A DNA stretch of 26,763 nucleotides from Flavobacteriaceae bacterium (GTDB taxonomy: Bacteria > Bacteroidota > Bacteroidia > Flavobacteriales > Flavobacteriaceae). Under the pieces are notes generated by a model. It was given only the letters and a program-made list of their open reading frames with translations. It was not told the DNA's origin and did no database searches. Shown here piece by piece: positions 1-8,565 of this stretch. How positions within the stretch are numbered: position 1 is the stretch's first letter; every line of letters begins with the position of its first letter. The position numbers were made by a program, and so were the translations under genes. The stretch covers positions 2,398,631-2,425,393 of the forward strand of contig CP070731.1 in assembly GCA_020347545.1 (NCBI GenBank). The letters run 5' to 3'.

Positions 1-1
1 C

Positions 2-304
2 TCGGGACTTGTAATTGTCTTCTCCGCATTATTGACGCTCTCTCTCTTTTTTAAATTCGGACTTCCGGTAATGTTATACATCTACAAGATCATTACCAAA
101 GGGCCTGATAAAAAGATAAAGGACATCCCTATTGCCAGCAATGATAAGTTCACGGGAGAAGAAGCAGCAGTAATCGCTGCTGCCATACATATGTACCTCA
201 ACGAACAGCATGATTTTGAGAACCCTATACTTACAATAAAAAAGGCTGAAAAGTCATATTCTCCCTGGAGTTCAAAGATTTATGGTATCCATCATAAGCT
301 TTAA
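2..304 (+). CDS. Na+-pump decarboxylase gamma subunit (OadG-like), 5' end cut by window edge
   Basis: The reading frame is open from base 2 to a TAA at 302-304 with no stop, so the gene enters from the left. A TTG at base 32 would be an artificial start. The visible part begins with a hydrophobic segment (SGLVIVFSALLTLSLFF), continues into a short basic stretch and ends in a soluble tail containing GEEAAVIAAAIHMYL. This layout, one N-terminal membrane helix followed by a short cytoplasmic tail with an AAVIAAAI-type helix, is that of OadG/MmdD gamma subunits, which hold the carboxyltransferase and beta subunits of sodium-pumping decarboxylases together. The next genes are the biotin carrier and the beta subunit, which supports the call. 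The start and the alpha-subunit gene are expected to the left of the window. Family assignment is fairly secure; the substrate of the complex is inferred from context. Confidence 0.8.
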   Translation, partial: SGLVIVFSALLTLSLFFKFGLPVMLYIYKIITKGPDKKIKDIPIASNDKFTGEEAAVIAAAIHMYLNEQHDFENPILTIKKAEKSYSPWSSKIYGIHHKL

Positions 305-346
305 CCATGGATCGAAATGACTTAAACTCACAGAAAATTTAAAAAA

Positions 347-766
347 ATGAAATCATTCAAATTTAAAGTCCACGATAACAACTACAAGGTAAAACTTTTA
401 TCGCATGAAGGAAATCATATTGAACTTGAAGTAAACGGGACGAAATATGACGTCAAACTTAAGGAAGAGGTCAAAAAAACAAAAACCCCGACCCTGGTAC
501 GTTCAGCATCTAAGCGACCTGTAGAACCCTTAAAAGTTAATCCTGCATCCAAGAGGACCAAAATTGTTGCACCAATTCCCGGAGTAATCATGGCGATTGA
601 TGTTAAGATTGGAGATACCGTAAAAGTAGGAGATCGTCTCATTCAATTGGAGGCCATGAAAATGGAGAACAACATCACTTCTGAAAAATCAGGAAAAATA
701 ATTGCCTTACATGTAAGCGTAGGTCAAAATGTATTGCAAAATGAATTAATGATCGAACTAGAATAA
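347..766 (+). CDS. Biotin carboxyl carrier protein (gamma/MmdC-type subunit of the Na+ pump decarboxylase)
   Basis: This 139-residue protein has a biotinyl domain in its C-terminal half (about residues 70-139) with the canonical biotinylation motif EAMKMEN; Lys105 is the expected biotin attachment site. Residues 1-40 form a small N-terminal region and residues 42-70 a charged, Pro-containing linker, shorter than the Ala/Pro linkers of many homologues. The carrier shuttles carboxyl groups between a carboxyltransferase and the membrane beta subunit. It starts 42 bp after the OadG-like gene and ends 9 bp before oadB, so the three are almost certainly cotranscribed. A free carrier beside OadG and OadB is the arrangement of methylmalonyl-CoA decarboxylases, and mutase genes lie downstream; oxaloacetate or glutaconyl-CoA as substrate cannot be excluded from sequence. 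Confidence 0.9.
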   Translation: MKSFKFKVHDNNYKVKLLSHEGNHIELEVNGTKYDVKLKEEVKKTKTPTLVRSASKRPVEPLKVNPASKRTKIVAPIPGVIMAIDVKIGDTVKVGDRLIQLEAMKMENNITSEKSGKIIALHVSVGQNVLQNELMIELE

Positions 767-775
767 AAAAACACT

Positions 776-2101
776 ATGAAAAGATTATTAACCATTTTTG
801 GAGCCATTGCATTGTTGTTACTGTTGCAGTCTGTGATGAGTGTCGGCAGTTTTGCTGAACCTCTTGACTTTGCTTCACTTGACTTTATCACACAAGAGGC
901 TGGTGATGATTACAACGATTCTGTATCCGGAGCCTTTAAAGGACTAAAACGGTTCTACGGCTTTACAGGATTTGCAAATGCTACCGCAGGAAATTTTATC
1001 ATGATTTTAATTGGAATCATATTTATTTACCTGGGAATTAAATACGACTATGAGCCTCTTTTACTCATTCCCATCGGAGCCGGGGTAATTATTGGAAATG
1101 TTCCTTTTGTTGCAGGAAATCAGACGGGAATCTACGAAAGTGGTTCCGTGTTAAACTACTTATATTTTGGGGTAGTCAAAGGGATTTATCCTCCATTGAT
1201 CTTCCTCGGAATTGGTGCCATGACAGATTTCTCGTCGCTGATTGCCAATCCCAAACTTATGCTCCTCGGAGCAGCAGCCCAAATAGGTGTTTTTGCCACC
1301 TTTCTCGGTGCTCTTTATCTGGGGTTCAATTTACCCGAGGCTGGTGCCATTGGTATTATTGGAGGAGCAGATGGTCCAACCGCGATCTTCCTTTCTTCTA
1401 AACTTGCCAATGGAGTTAATATCCTTGCAGATGGAACAACGGTTAAAAACCTGATTGGCCCAATTGCGATTGCCGCATATTCCTATATGGCTCTCGTACC
1501 TGTGATCCAACCTCCTCTGATGAGATTGCTTATTTCGAAGGAAGACAGAAAGATCAAAATGAAACCTCCCAGAGCGGTTTCACAAAAAGAAAAGATGATC
1601 TTTCCTGTTGTTGCACTTTTATTGACCACATTTATTTCACCAAGTGCTTTACCTCTATTGGGAATGCTTTTCTTTGGTAATTTACTTAAAGAATCGGGCA
1701 GAACTGAAAGGCTTGCGGATACGGCGAGAACAAAATTAATTGACATTGTAACCATATTGCTTGGGGTTACTGTAGGGGCCTCAACACAGGCGGATATTTT
1801 TATAACCAAGGATTCCTTGCTTATCTTTGGGCTGGGTGCTGTTTCTTTTGTCATTGCCACCATGGGAGGATTGCTTTTTGCAAAATTCATGAATAGATTT
1901 TTAAAAGGTAACAACAAAATAAACCCGTTGATCGGAGCAGCAGGTGTATCAGCAGTGCCAGACAGTGCAAGAGTTGTGCATGCGGAAGCCTTGAAATCGG
2001 ATCCGCATAACTATCTTTTAATGCACGCTATGGCTCCCAACGTATCAGGGGTGATCGGTTCGGCTATCGCAGCCGGTATCATCCTTAGCTTTTTATCATA
2101 A
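776..2101 (+). CDS. oadB: Na+-translocating decarboxylase beta subunit
   Basis: This 441-residue polytopic membrane protein catalyses decarboxylation of carboxybiotin coupled to export of Na+. The family's signature segment GIIGGADGPTAIF is present, with Asp199 matching the essential Na+/H+-binding aspartate of OadB. The conserved C-terminal segment with SAVPDSARVVH and MHAMAPNVSGVIGSAIAAG is also present. Relative to classical OadB the N-terminus is extended: residues 1-27 form a signal-like hydrophobic stretch (LLLLLQSVMSVGSFA) followed by an acidic loop before the core begins near residue 70. Many Bacteroidetes homologues share such an extension. The gene begins 9 bp after the biotin carrier gene and is followed after 42 bp by the CoA-transferase gene with no obvious terminator, consistent with one operon. 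Confidence 0.93.
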   Translation: MKRLLTIFGAIALLLLLQSVMSVGSFAEPLDFASLDFITQEAGDDYNDSVSGAFKGLKRFYGFTGFANATAGNFIMILIGIIFIYLGIKYDYEPLLLIPIGAGVIIGNVPFVAGNQTGIYESGSVLNYLYFGVVKGIYPPLIFLGIGAMTDFSSLIANPKLMLLGAAAQIGVFATFLGALYLGFNLPEAGAIGIIGGADGPTAIFLSSKLANGVNILADGTTVKNLIGPIAIAAYSYMALVPVIQPPLMRLLISKEDRKIKMKPPRAVSQKEKMIFPVVALLLTTFISPSALPLLGMLFFGNLLKESGRTERLADTARTKLIDIVTILLGVTVGASTQADIFITKDSLLIFGLGAVSFVIATMGGLLFAKFMNRFLKGNNKINPLIGAAGVSAVPDSARVVHAEALKSDPHNYLLMHAMAPNVSGVIGSAIAAGIILSFLS

Positions 2102-2143
2102 CTAAAACGAACTAATTAATAAAAAACGATTAAAACAATTCAG

Positions 2144-3433
2144 ATGAAAATACCTAACATAATGACAGCGCATGAAGCTGTTCAGTTGATCAAATCCGGA
2201 GACCGAGTATTAATTCAGGGTGCAGCAGCCACTCCACAGATATTGGTTAAAGCTATGGTAGCCAGAGGAAAGGAATTAAAAAATGTTGAAGTGGTTCATC
2301 TACATACAGAAGGAGAGTGTGGATATACCGCTCCAGAATTAAAAGAAAGCTTTCATACAAATGCCTTCTTTATTGGGGGGAACATAAGAAAAATGATAGG
2401 TGTAACGGCAGATTATATTCCCATATTTTTGAGTGATATTCCTAGTTTGTTTAGACAAGGATATATGAATCTTGACGTTGTTATGGTCAATGTTTCAAGA
2501 CCTGACAAGCACGGATTCTGTTCACTGGGAGTATCGGTTGACATTGTTGTTTCGGCCATTGAAATGGGTAAAACAGTAATTGCTCAAATCAATAAAAATA
2601 TGCCTCGGACTTTTGGTGATGGCATCGTCCATTTGAATAATTTTGATGCCTGTGTTATGGTGGATGAAGAAATTCAGGAAATGAAGTTTGTGGATCCTAC
2701 AGATGCCGAAAAAAGAATCGGGAAAAACATCGCGGAAATTATAGATGACGGTTCTACTTTGCAAATGGGAATCGGCGGTATTCCAAATGCGGTTCTGACT
2801 TATTTGAACAATCATAAGGACCTCGGAGTTCATACTGAGATGTTTTCAGAAGGAATTGTGGATTTGGTGGAGAAAGGTATTGTAACAGGAGCTAAGAAAA
2901 AGGTAAATCCGTATAAAATCGTTTCAGGTTTTGCCATGGGTACCAAAAGACTCTATGACTTTATGGATGACAATGCAGAAATTGAAATGAGAGATATCGC
3001 CTATGTAAATGATACAGCCATCATCCGACAAAACCCAAAAGTAACGGCTATCAATTCTGCTATCGAAATTGACATAACAGGTCAGGTTTGTGCCGATTCC
3101 ATTGGATTGAGAATGTTCTCAGGAGTTGGGGGCCAAATGGACTTTATGAGAGGGGCCGCCCTTTCTCAAGGGGGTAAACCTATTATTGCCATAACTTCAA
3201 CTACCGGAAGAGGGGTTTCAAAAATTGTACCTTCATTAAAACCAGGAGCCGGAGTTGTTACGACCAGGGCACATGCCAGGTTTGTCGCCACTGAATATGG
3301 AGTTGCAGAACTTTTCGGAAAGAATTTAAGACAAAGAGCTGAAGCTTTAAGAGATGTCGCTCACCCGGATCATCAGGAAGAATTGAATAAAGCAATTCAC
3401 GAGAGATTCGGTGGTACGCTCGTCAGTATATAA
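2144..3433 (+). CDS. Acetyl-CoA hydrolase/CoA-transferase family protein
   Basis: This 429-residue protein is a full-length family I-type CoA-transferase of the acetyl-CoA hydrolase/4-hydroxybutyrate CoA-transferase group. The GVHTEMFSEG segment carries Glu232, the expected catalytic glutamate that forms the glutamyl-CoA thioester, and a glycine-rich MGIGGIPNAV loop lies just before it. The C-terminal part contains the conserved GLRMFSGVGGQMDF and TRAHARFVATEYGVAELFGK segments. It lies between oadB and the methylmalonyl-CoA mutase genes on the same strand. The likely role, inferred from context only, is transfer of CoA between succinate, acetate or propionate, which would close a succinate-propionate cycle. 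Butyrate or 4-hydroxybutyrate as acceptor remains possible; sequence does not settle substrate specificity. Confidence 0.85.
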   Translation: MKIPNIMTAHEAVQLIKSGDRVLIQGAAATPQILVKAMVARGKELKNVEVVHLHTEGECGYTAPELKESFHTNAFFIGGNIRKMIGVTADYIPIFLSDIPSLFRQGYMNLDVVMVNVSRPDKHGFCSLGVSVDIVVSAIEMGKTVIAQINKNMPRTFGDGIVHLNNFDACVMVDEEIQEMKFVDPTDAEKRIGKNIAEIIDDGSTLQMGIGGIPNAVLTYLNNHKDLGVHTEMFSEGIVDLVEKGIVTGAKKKVNPYKIVSGFAMGTKRLYDFMDDNAEIEMRDIAYVNDTAIIRQNPKVTAINSAIEIDITGQVCADSIGLRMFSGVGGQMDFMRGAALSQGGKPIIAITSTTGRGVSKIVPSLKPGAGVVTTRAHARFVATEYGVAELFGKNLRQRAEALRDVAHPDHQEELNKAIHERFGGTLVSI

Positions 3434-3488
3434 TCATTATTTTTATAGAGCTAAATAATAAATCAATTATAGAAAATAAATATAGGTT

Positions 3489-5315
3489 ATGAACAACGAT
3501 AGCAAAGATAAAATGCTGTTTCAGGAATTCATTCCTCCAACAAAGCAAGAATGGATTGACAAGGCCAATGTTGATCTTAAGGGTGCTGATTTTGATAAGA
3601 GACTCGTTTGGAAAAATTTGAACGGGATCAATCTTCAGCCATTCTATACGCCTGGTGATCAAAATGAATTATTGAGCAACACAGGTGTCAACAGTAAAGA
3701 GGTAGTTAATTTCCGCAGAATTGATGTAAAAGATGCGAAAATTGCCAACCAAATGGCCATTAAGGCGGTTCAGGAAGGAATGAACGGGCTTATTTTTGAA
3801 TTGAACAGTTCCATCTCTTTCGATTCCCTACTCAAAAATGTGGCGTTGGACAAGGTCACAGTTTCATTCGATATTAAAGGAGAGGCCGGTTCAATTATGT
3901 CGGCATATAAGTCCTACCTTGGGACACTTTCTTCAGAGGTATCAAGCATTAAGGGTTATGTCAACCTGGATGTGTATGATAATTACCTTACAAAAGGTGT
4001 TTTGGAAGAAGGTGTTTATTCCGAATTAGCATCACTTATAAATGTATTCCAAGAATACCCGAACTTTAAAGCTATTTCTCTAAACAGCACTATTTATCAA
4101 GATTCAGGATCGAATCAGGTTCAGGAAATGGCCTATACCCTTAATTCAATAGTATCTTTGATAGAGAAATTAAATGATAGGGATATAACTGCAAAGCAGG
4201 TTTTTGACAATCTGCATGTGATTCTGGGCGTTAGTTCAGAATACTTTGTTGAAATTGCCAAATTCAGAGTGTTCAACAGTTTGCTGGCTAACGTTGCTTC
4301 AAAATACGACGTAAAGGAGTTCACCTCTCAATTGTCGGCAAGAACCTCAATATGGTCGAAATCAATCACTGATGCCAATACCAATATGTTAAGAAGCACC
4401 ACAGAGGCTATGTCGGCCCTGCTGGGTAATGTGAATGGCATTGAATTAGATCCTTATGATCATGAATTCAAGGCAAGCAACGATTTTTCGAGTAGAATAG
4501 CCGGGAATATTACAACAATTCTAAAGGAAGAATCTTATTTTGGCAAGGTAGCGAACCCTGTGGATGGCTCTTATTATATTGAAGAAGTAAGCCTTCAACT
4601 GGCTGAAAATGCATTGAATTTATTTAAGTCTGTAGAAGATAAAGGAGGGTTCATCACAAATATCGAAAATGAAACCATTCAGAATCAAATTGCTGAAATC
4701 AGATTGAGTAAAATCAAACTTCTTTCACAGAGGAGAGTTGCCATGGTGGGGGTAAATAAATATCCAAACCTTATGGAAACCATTTCTGAAAAGGTTTTGA
4801 GTTCGAAAGGAGAAGTTGGGGATTCAAAATTGCTGAGCCCACAAAGAGCGGGAATTCAGATTGAGAAAATCAGATACAATACCGAGCACTTTGTTTCCGA
4901 AAAAGGGTTTAGGCCTGTTGTTGAAATTGCGAGTTATGGACAATTGATTATGAGAAAGGCCCGAGCAGCTTTTGCTTTTGATTATATGGGAGTTTCAGGA
5001 TTCGAAATACTGGATGAAAAAAGTTTTAAGGACCACAAAGAAGCTGCTGAGAAAACTTCTGTTTCGGACTCAGACATTGTAGTTATCTGTAGTTCTGATC
5101 CTGATTATGAATCTACAGGACTGGAGTTTATCAAGACATTCCGTGACAGGAATCCAAATAAAATTTTACTTCTGGCCGGATATCCTAAAGACATTCAGCA
5201 ATCAATGTTAGAAGAAGGATTAGATGGATTCATCCATATGAAGGCTGATATTTACAAGACACTGACGGAGATTCAGCAAAAGATTTCACGAACAATTAAA
5301 CCTTTGGAGATATGA
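3489..5315 (+). CDS. mutA: Methylmalonyl-CoA mutase, small (beta) subunit
   Basis: This 608-residue protein has the mutase barrel fold signature (for example LSARTSIWSKSITDANTNMLRSTTEAMSAL and NPVDGSYYIE-type segments are recognisable) and a degenerate C-terminal B12-like domain. At the position where the large subunit has its cobalamin-binding DxHxxG motif, this subunit has YGQLIMRKARAAFAFDYMG, so it should not bind B12; that is the usual condition of MutA. It forms a heterodimer with MutB. The gene starts 55 bp after the CoA-transferase gene, with no convincing promoter box in the gap (best is TATTTTTA, one mismatch), and overlaps mutB by 4 bp in an ATGA junction, implying translational coupling. 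The subunit call is secure. Confidence 0.93.
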   Translation: MNNDSKDKMLFQEFIPPTKQEWIDKANVDLKGADFDKRLVWKNLNGINLQPFYTPGDQNELLSNTGVNSKEVVNFRRIDVKDAKIANQMAIKAVQEGMNGLIFELNSSISFDSLLKNVALDKVTVSFDIKGEAGSIMSAYKSYLGTLSSEVSSIKGYVNLDVYDNYLTKGVLEEGVYSELASLINVFQEYPNFKAISLNSTIYQDSGSNQVQEMAYTLNSIVSLIEKLNDRDITAKQVFDNLHVILGVSSEYFVEIAKFRVFNSLLANVASKYDVKEFTSQLSARTSIWSKSITDANTNMLRSTTEAMSALLGNVNGIELDPYDHEFKASNDFSSRIAGNITTILKEESYFGKVANPVDGSYYIEEVSLQLAENALNLFKSVEDKGGFITNIENETIQNQIAEIRLSKIKLLSQRRVAMVGVNKYPNLMETISEKVLSSKGEVGDSKLLSPQRAGIQIEKIRYNTEHFVSEKGFRPVVEIASYGQLIMRKARAAFAFDYMGVSGFEILDEKSFKDHKEAAEKTSVSDSDIVVICSSDPDYESTGLEFIKTFRDRNPNKILLLAGYPKDIQQSMLEEGLDGFIHMKADIYKTLTEIQQKISRTIKPLEI

Positions 5316-7444
5316 GACCAGATTTTTCTGATTTGACAATCAACACAGATATTGAAGTAAAAGAAAATAGTTCTGAAAAGGAATCTCCATGGATGACTCC
5401 GGAAGGAATTCCCGTAAAGAAAAATTTTAGCAAAAAAGATATAAAGAATGCCGAACATTTGAATTTTACTGCCGGACTTCCTCCTTTTACAAGAGGTCCC
5501 TACAGTACGATGTATGTTTCAAGACCCTGGACGGTAAGACAATATGCAGGATTTTCAACCGCTGAAGAATCGAATGCATTCTACAGAAGAAATCTTGCTG
5601 CAGGTCAAAAAGGGCTCTCAGTAGCTTTTGACCTGGCCACGCACAGAGGCTATGATTCAGATCATCCAAGAGTGACAGGAGACGTAGGTAAAGCTGGAGT
5701 AGCCATTGATTCTGTTCTTGATATGGAAATTCTATTTGACCAGATTCCTCTGGATAAAATGTCGGTTTCCATGACTATGAACGGAGCTGTCATTCCTATC
5801 ATGGCATTTTATATAGCAGCTGCAAAAAAACAAGGAGTAAGCCTGGACAAACTGAGTGGTACGATTCAAAACGATATCCTGAAGGAGTTTATGGTAAGAA
5901 ATACGTATATCTATCCACCGCTTCCATCCATGAAAATCATTGGTGACATTTTTGAATATACGACCAAAAACATGCCTAAATTCAATTCAATTTCCATTAG
6001 CGGCTACCATATGCAGGAAGCCGGAGCTACTGCGGATATTGAACTTGCCTATACGCTGGCTGACGGTTTGGAATATATCAGAACAGGACTGAAATCAGGC
6101 TTAAAGATCGATGAATTTGCCCCTCGATTATCATTTTTCTGGGCGGTCGGGATGAATCATTTTATGGAAATTGCCAAAATGAGAGCAGCCAGAATGCTAT
6201 GGGCGAAGATCATTAAACAATTCAATCCAAAGAATCCAAAGTCTATGGCTCTTCGTACGCACAGCCAGACTTCAGGTTGGAGTTTAAGTGAGCAGGATCC
6301 ATTTAATAACGTTGCAAGAACCTGTATTGAGGCCATGGCAGCAGGTCTTGGAGGAACACAGTCTCTCCATACGAATGCCCTGGATGAGGCCATCGCTCTT
6401 CCTACTGATTTTTCGGCGCGTATTGCTCGTAACACACAGATCTTTATTCAGGAAGAAACCCAGATTACCAAATCTGTTGACCCATGGGCCGGTTCCTTCT
6501 ACGTAGAATACCTCACTCAGGAAATCGCCAAAAAGGCCTGGAAACTCATTGAAGAAGTTGAAGAATTAGGTGGAATGGCCAAAGCCATAGAAACAGGTGT
6601 TCCTAAAATGAGGATCGAAGAAGCTTCTGCCAGAAAACAAGCGCGTTTGGATTCCGGCCAGGATATACTTGTTGGTGTAAACAAATACCAAACCAAGGAA
6701 GAATCGGATATTGAAATTCTTGAGGTTGATAATACGGCTGTACGAGAATCACAGATTGCGAGATTAAAGAAACTAAGATCACAAAGAGATCAGGAGCTGG
6801 TGAACCAAAAACTTAAAGCCATTGAAAAATGTGCTGAATCCGGCAATGGGAACCTTTTAGAACTTGCCGTAGAGGCTGCTGAGAATTTTGCCACATTGGG
6901 TGAGATTTCAGATGCTATGGAAAAACATTTTGGAAGACATAAGGCGGATACAAAATTGATCAGTGGTGTGTACAGAAAAGAGGTCAGTGATGACACTACT
7001 TTTGCAAAAGCTCAACAATTAGCTGATGAATTTGCCGAACTGGAAGGAAGGCGACCAAGGGTAATGATCGCAAAAATGGGTCAGGACGGGCATGACAGAG
7101 GGGCTAAAGTTGTAGCCTCCAGTTTTGCTGATCTTGGTTTTGACGTTGATATGGGACCCTTGTTCCAGACTCCGGAAGAAGTAGCGCGCCAGGCTATTGA
7201 AAATGATGTTCATTTTGTCGGTGCCTCGAGTTTGGCTGCCGGACACAAAACCTTGATTCCTCAACTTATCGAGGAGCTGGACAAACTTGGCCGATCGGAT
7301 ATTATGGTCTTTGCCGGAGGTGTAATCCCGGCACAGGATTACGACTATTTGTTCGAAAGAAAAGTGGTTGCCGTATTCGGGCCCGGAACAGTCATTGCAG
7401 AATCTGCAATAAAGATCATGAAAATGTATCTTTCCAATGATTAG
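5312..7444 (+). CDS. mutB: Methylmalonyl-CoA mutase, large (alpha, B12-binding) subunit
   Basis: This 710-residue protein catalyses the adenosylcobalamin-dependent interconversion of succinyl-CoA and (R)-methylmalonyl-CoA. The N-terminal catalytic barrel includes SVAFDLATHRGYDSDHPRV, DVGKAGVAID and the GGTQSLHTNALDEA segment conserved in acyl-CoA mutases. The C-terminal cobalamin domain (about residues 575-705) carries GQDGHDRGAKV, with Asp592, His594 and Gly597 forming the DxHxxG motif; His594 is the expected lower axial cobalt ligand. Length is standard for the family. It overlaps mutA by 4 bp and is the last gene of the + strand cassette, ending 32 bp before a strong hairpin. The partner chaperone gene meaB lies just beyond in convergent orientation. 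Confidence 0.97.
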   Translation: MRPDFSDLTINTDIEVKENSSEKESPWMTPEGIPVKKNFSKKDIKNAEHLNFTAGLPPFTRGPYSTMYVSRPWTVRQYAGFSTAEESNAFYRRNLAAGQKGLSVAFDLATHRGYDSDHPRVTGDVGKAGVAIDSVLDMEILFDQIPLDKMSVSMTMNGAVIPIMAFYIAAAKKQGVSLDKLSGTIQNDILKEFMVRNTYIYPPLPSMKIIGDIFEYTTKNMPKFNSISISGYHMQEAGATADIELAYTLADGLEYIRTGLKSGLKIDEFAPRLSFFWAVGMNHFMEIAKMRAARMLWAKIIKQFNPKNPKSMALRTHSQTSGWSLSEQDPFNNVARTCIEAMAAGLGGTQSLHTNALDEAIALPTDFSARIARNTQIFIQEETQITKSVDPWAGSFYVEYLTQEIAKKAWKLIEEVEELGGMAKAIETGVPKMRIEEASARKQARLDSGQDILVGVNKYQTKEESDIEILEVDNTAVRESQIARLKKLRSQRDQELVNQKLKAIEKCAESGNGNLLELAVEAAENFATLGEISDAMEKHFGRHKADTKLISGVYRKEVSDDTTFAKAQQLADEFAELEGRRPRVMIAKMGQDGHDRGAKVVASSFADLGFDVDMGPLFQTPEEVARQAIENDVHFVGASSLAAGHKTLIPQLIEELDKLGRSDIMVFAGGVIPAQDYDYLFERKVVAVFGPGTVIAESAIKIMKMYLSND

Positions 7445-7476
7445 AAAATGAATTGTATTCCATAATATGATTAGAT

Positions 7477-7508
7477 AAAAAAGGGCCCTGTTTGAAAGGC
7501 CCTTTTTT
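7477..7508. terminator. Bidirectional Rho-independent terminator between mutB and meaB
   Basis: An A-run plus GGGCC at 7477-7487 pairs with GGCCC plus a T-run at 7498-7508 around a 10-nt loop, giving an 11-bp arm. The A- and T-tracts make it work as a U-tailed hairpin on both strands. It lies 32 bp after the mutB stop and 6 bp after the meaB stop, so it can terminate both convergent transcripts. Confidence 0.88.
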
Positions 7509-7514
7509 CTTTCA

Positions 7515-8519
7515 TTAGAGTGTCTTTTTAAACTCCCCAATTACTATTTCCGCTGCTTTCACCGGTGAAACCTTTGATTGAATGATATCTTTCTCAAGCT
7601 GGATCAAAGATTTTTTAACTTGTTCAGAATTGTAAAAAAGGTTTTTCAATTCCTCGTGGATATTGTTATACATCCATTGAATTTGTTGTTCCTTGCGATT
7701 TGTATTGAAGTACCCGTTTTCTGTTACCCGTTTTTTAAATTCCAGCACCTTTTCCCATACTTCGGCTATCCCTGTATTTTTTAATGCAGATGCAGTGGTC
7801 ACCACGGGCGTCCATCCGGATTCGGATTGTGGAAATATATGAAGGGCATTCTCATATTGACGCCTGGCCATCTGGCTTTTCCTCACGTTATCCCCATCTG
7901 CCTTATTGATAACAAGCATATCTGCCATCTCCATGATGCCTTTTTTTATCCCCTGCAACTCATCCCCTGCCCCAGCAAGCATAAGCAAAAGGAAGAAATC
8001 AGTCATTCCGTGAACAGCTGTCTCAGACTGCCCCACTCCTACGGTTTCTATAAGTATCACGTCATAGCCTGCGGCCTCACATAAAAGCATCGTCTCTCCC
8101 GTCTTATTGGCCACCCCGCCCAAGGTGTCTCCGGAAGCTGAGGGCCTTATATAGGCTTCCTCCATATGGGCCAGCTCTTCCATTCTAGTCTTGTCTCCAA
8201 GAATACTTCCTTTAGACCTCTGACTGCTCGGATCAATTGAGAGTATGGCCACTTTATGACCCTGAGTAATCAAATACTTCCCAAAAGCTTCAATAAAAGT
8301 ACTTTTTCCTACTCCAGGAACTCCCGTTATTCCGATTCGAATTGATTTTCCTGAACTGGGTAATATGGATTGAATAATATCCTTTGCAAGGATCTTGTCA
8401 CTCGCCAGATTACTTTCTACAATGGTAATTGCCCTCGATAACAAAACTCTGTTACCTTCCAAAACTCCCCTGACGTATTCTTTGACATCAAGTCTTTTCC
8501 TAGGTCTGTAGTTTCCCAT
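7515..8519 (-). CDS. meaB: MeaB/ArgK family GTPase, methylmalonyl-CoA mutase chaperone
   Basis: This 334-residue G3E-type GTPase loads and protects the B12 cofactor of methylmalonyl-CoA mutase. The Walker A motif GVPGVGKST is at residues 66-74, with Lys72 in the P-loop. The conserved LSIDPSSQRSKGSILGDKTRM segment, ETVGVGQSE and the guanine-specificity NKAD motif follow in the expected order. Length matches MeaB rather than the larger IcmF fusions. It is encoded opposite the mutAB cassette and separated from it only by the shared terminator, so it is functionally linked but not cotranscribed. Upstream, 46 bp separate it from the BI-1-like gene on the same strand; cotranscription with that gene from its promoter is possible. 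Confidence 0.95.
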   Translation of the reverse strand: MGNYRPRKRLDVKEYVRGVLEGNRVLLSRAITIVESNLASDKILAKDIIQSILPSSGKSIRIGITGVPGVGKSTFIEAFGKYLITQGHKVAILSIDPSSQRSKGSILGDKTRMEELAHMEEAYIRPSASGDTLGGVANKTGETMLLCEAAGYDVILIETVGVGQSETAVHGMTDFFLLLMLAGAGDELQGIKKGIMEMADMLVINKADGDNVRKSQMARRQYENALHIFPQSESGWTPVVTTASALKNTGIAEVWEKVLEFKKRVTENGYFNTNRKEQQIQWMYNNIHEELKNLFYNSEQVKKSLIQLEKDIIQSKVSPVKAAEIVIGEFKKTL

Positions 8520-8565
8520 AATTCTCCTTTAAAAAGCAGCTTAATTGCAATCAGTGGCCGACATC

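Noticed and set aside
1483..1917. 144-residue minus-strand ORF inside oadB
   Set aside because: It lies wholly antisense to conserved membrane segments of OadB and has no recognisable domain.
7019..7540. 173-residue minus-strand ORF over the mutB 3' end
   Set aside because: It is antisense to the conserved B12-binding domain of MutB, spans the shared terminator and shows no family features.
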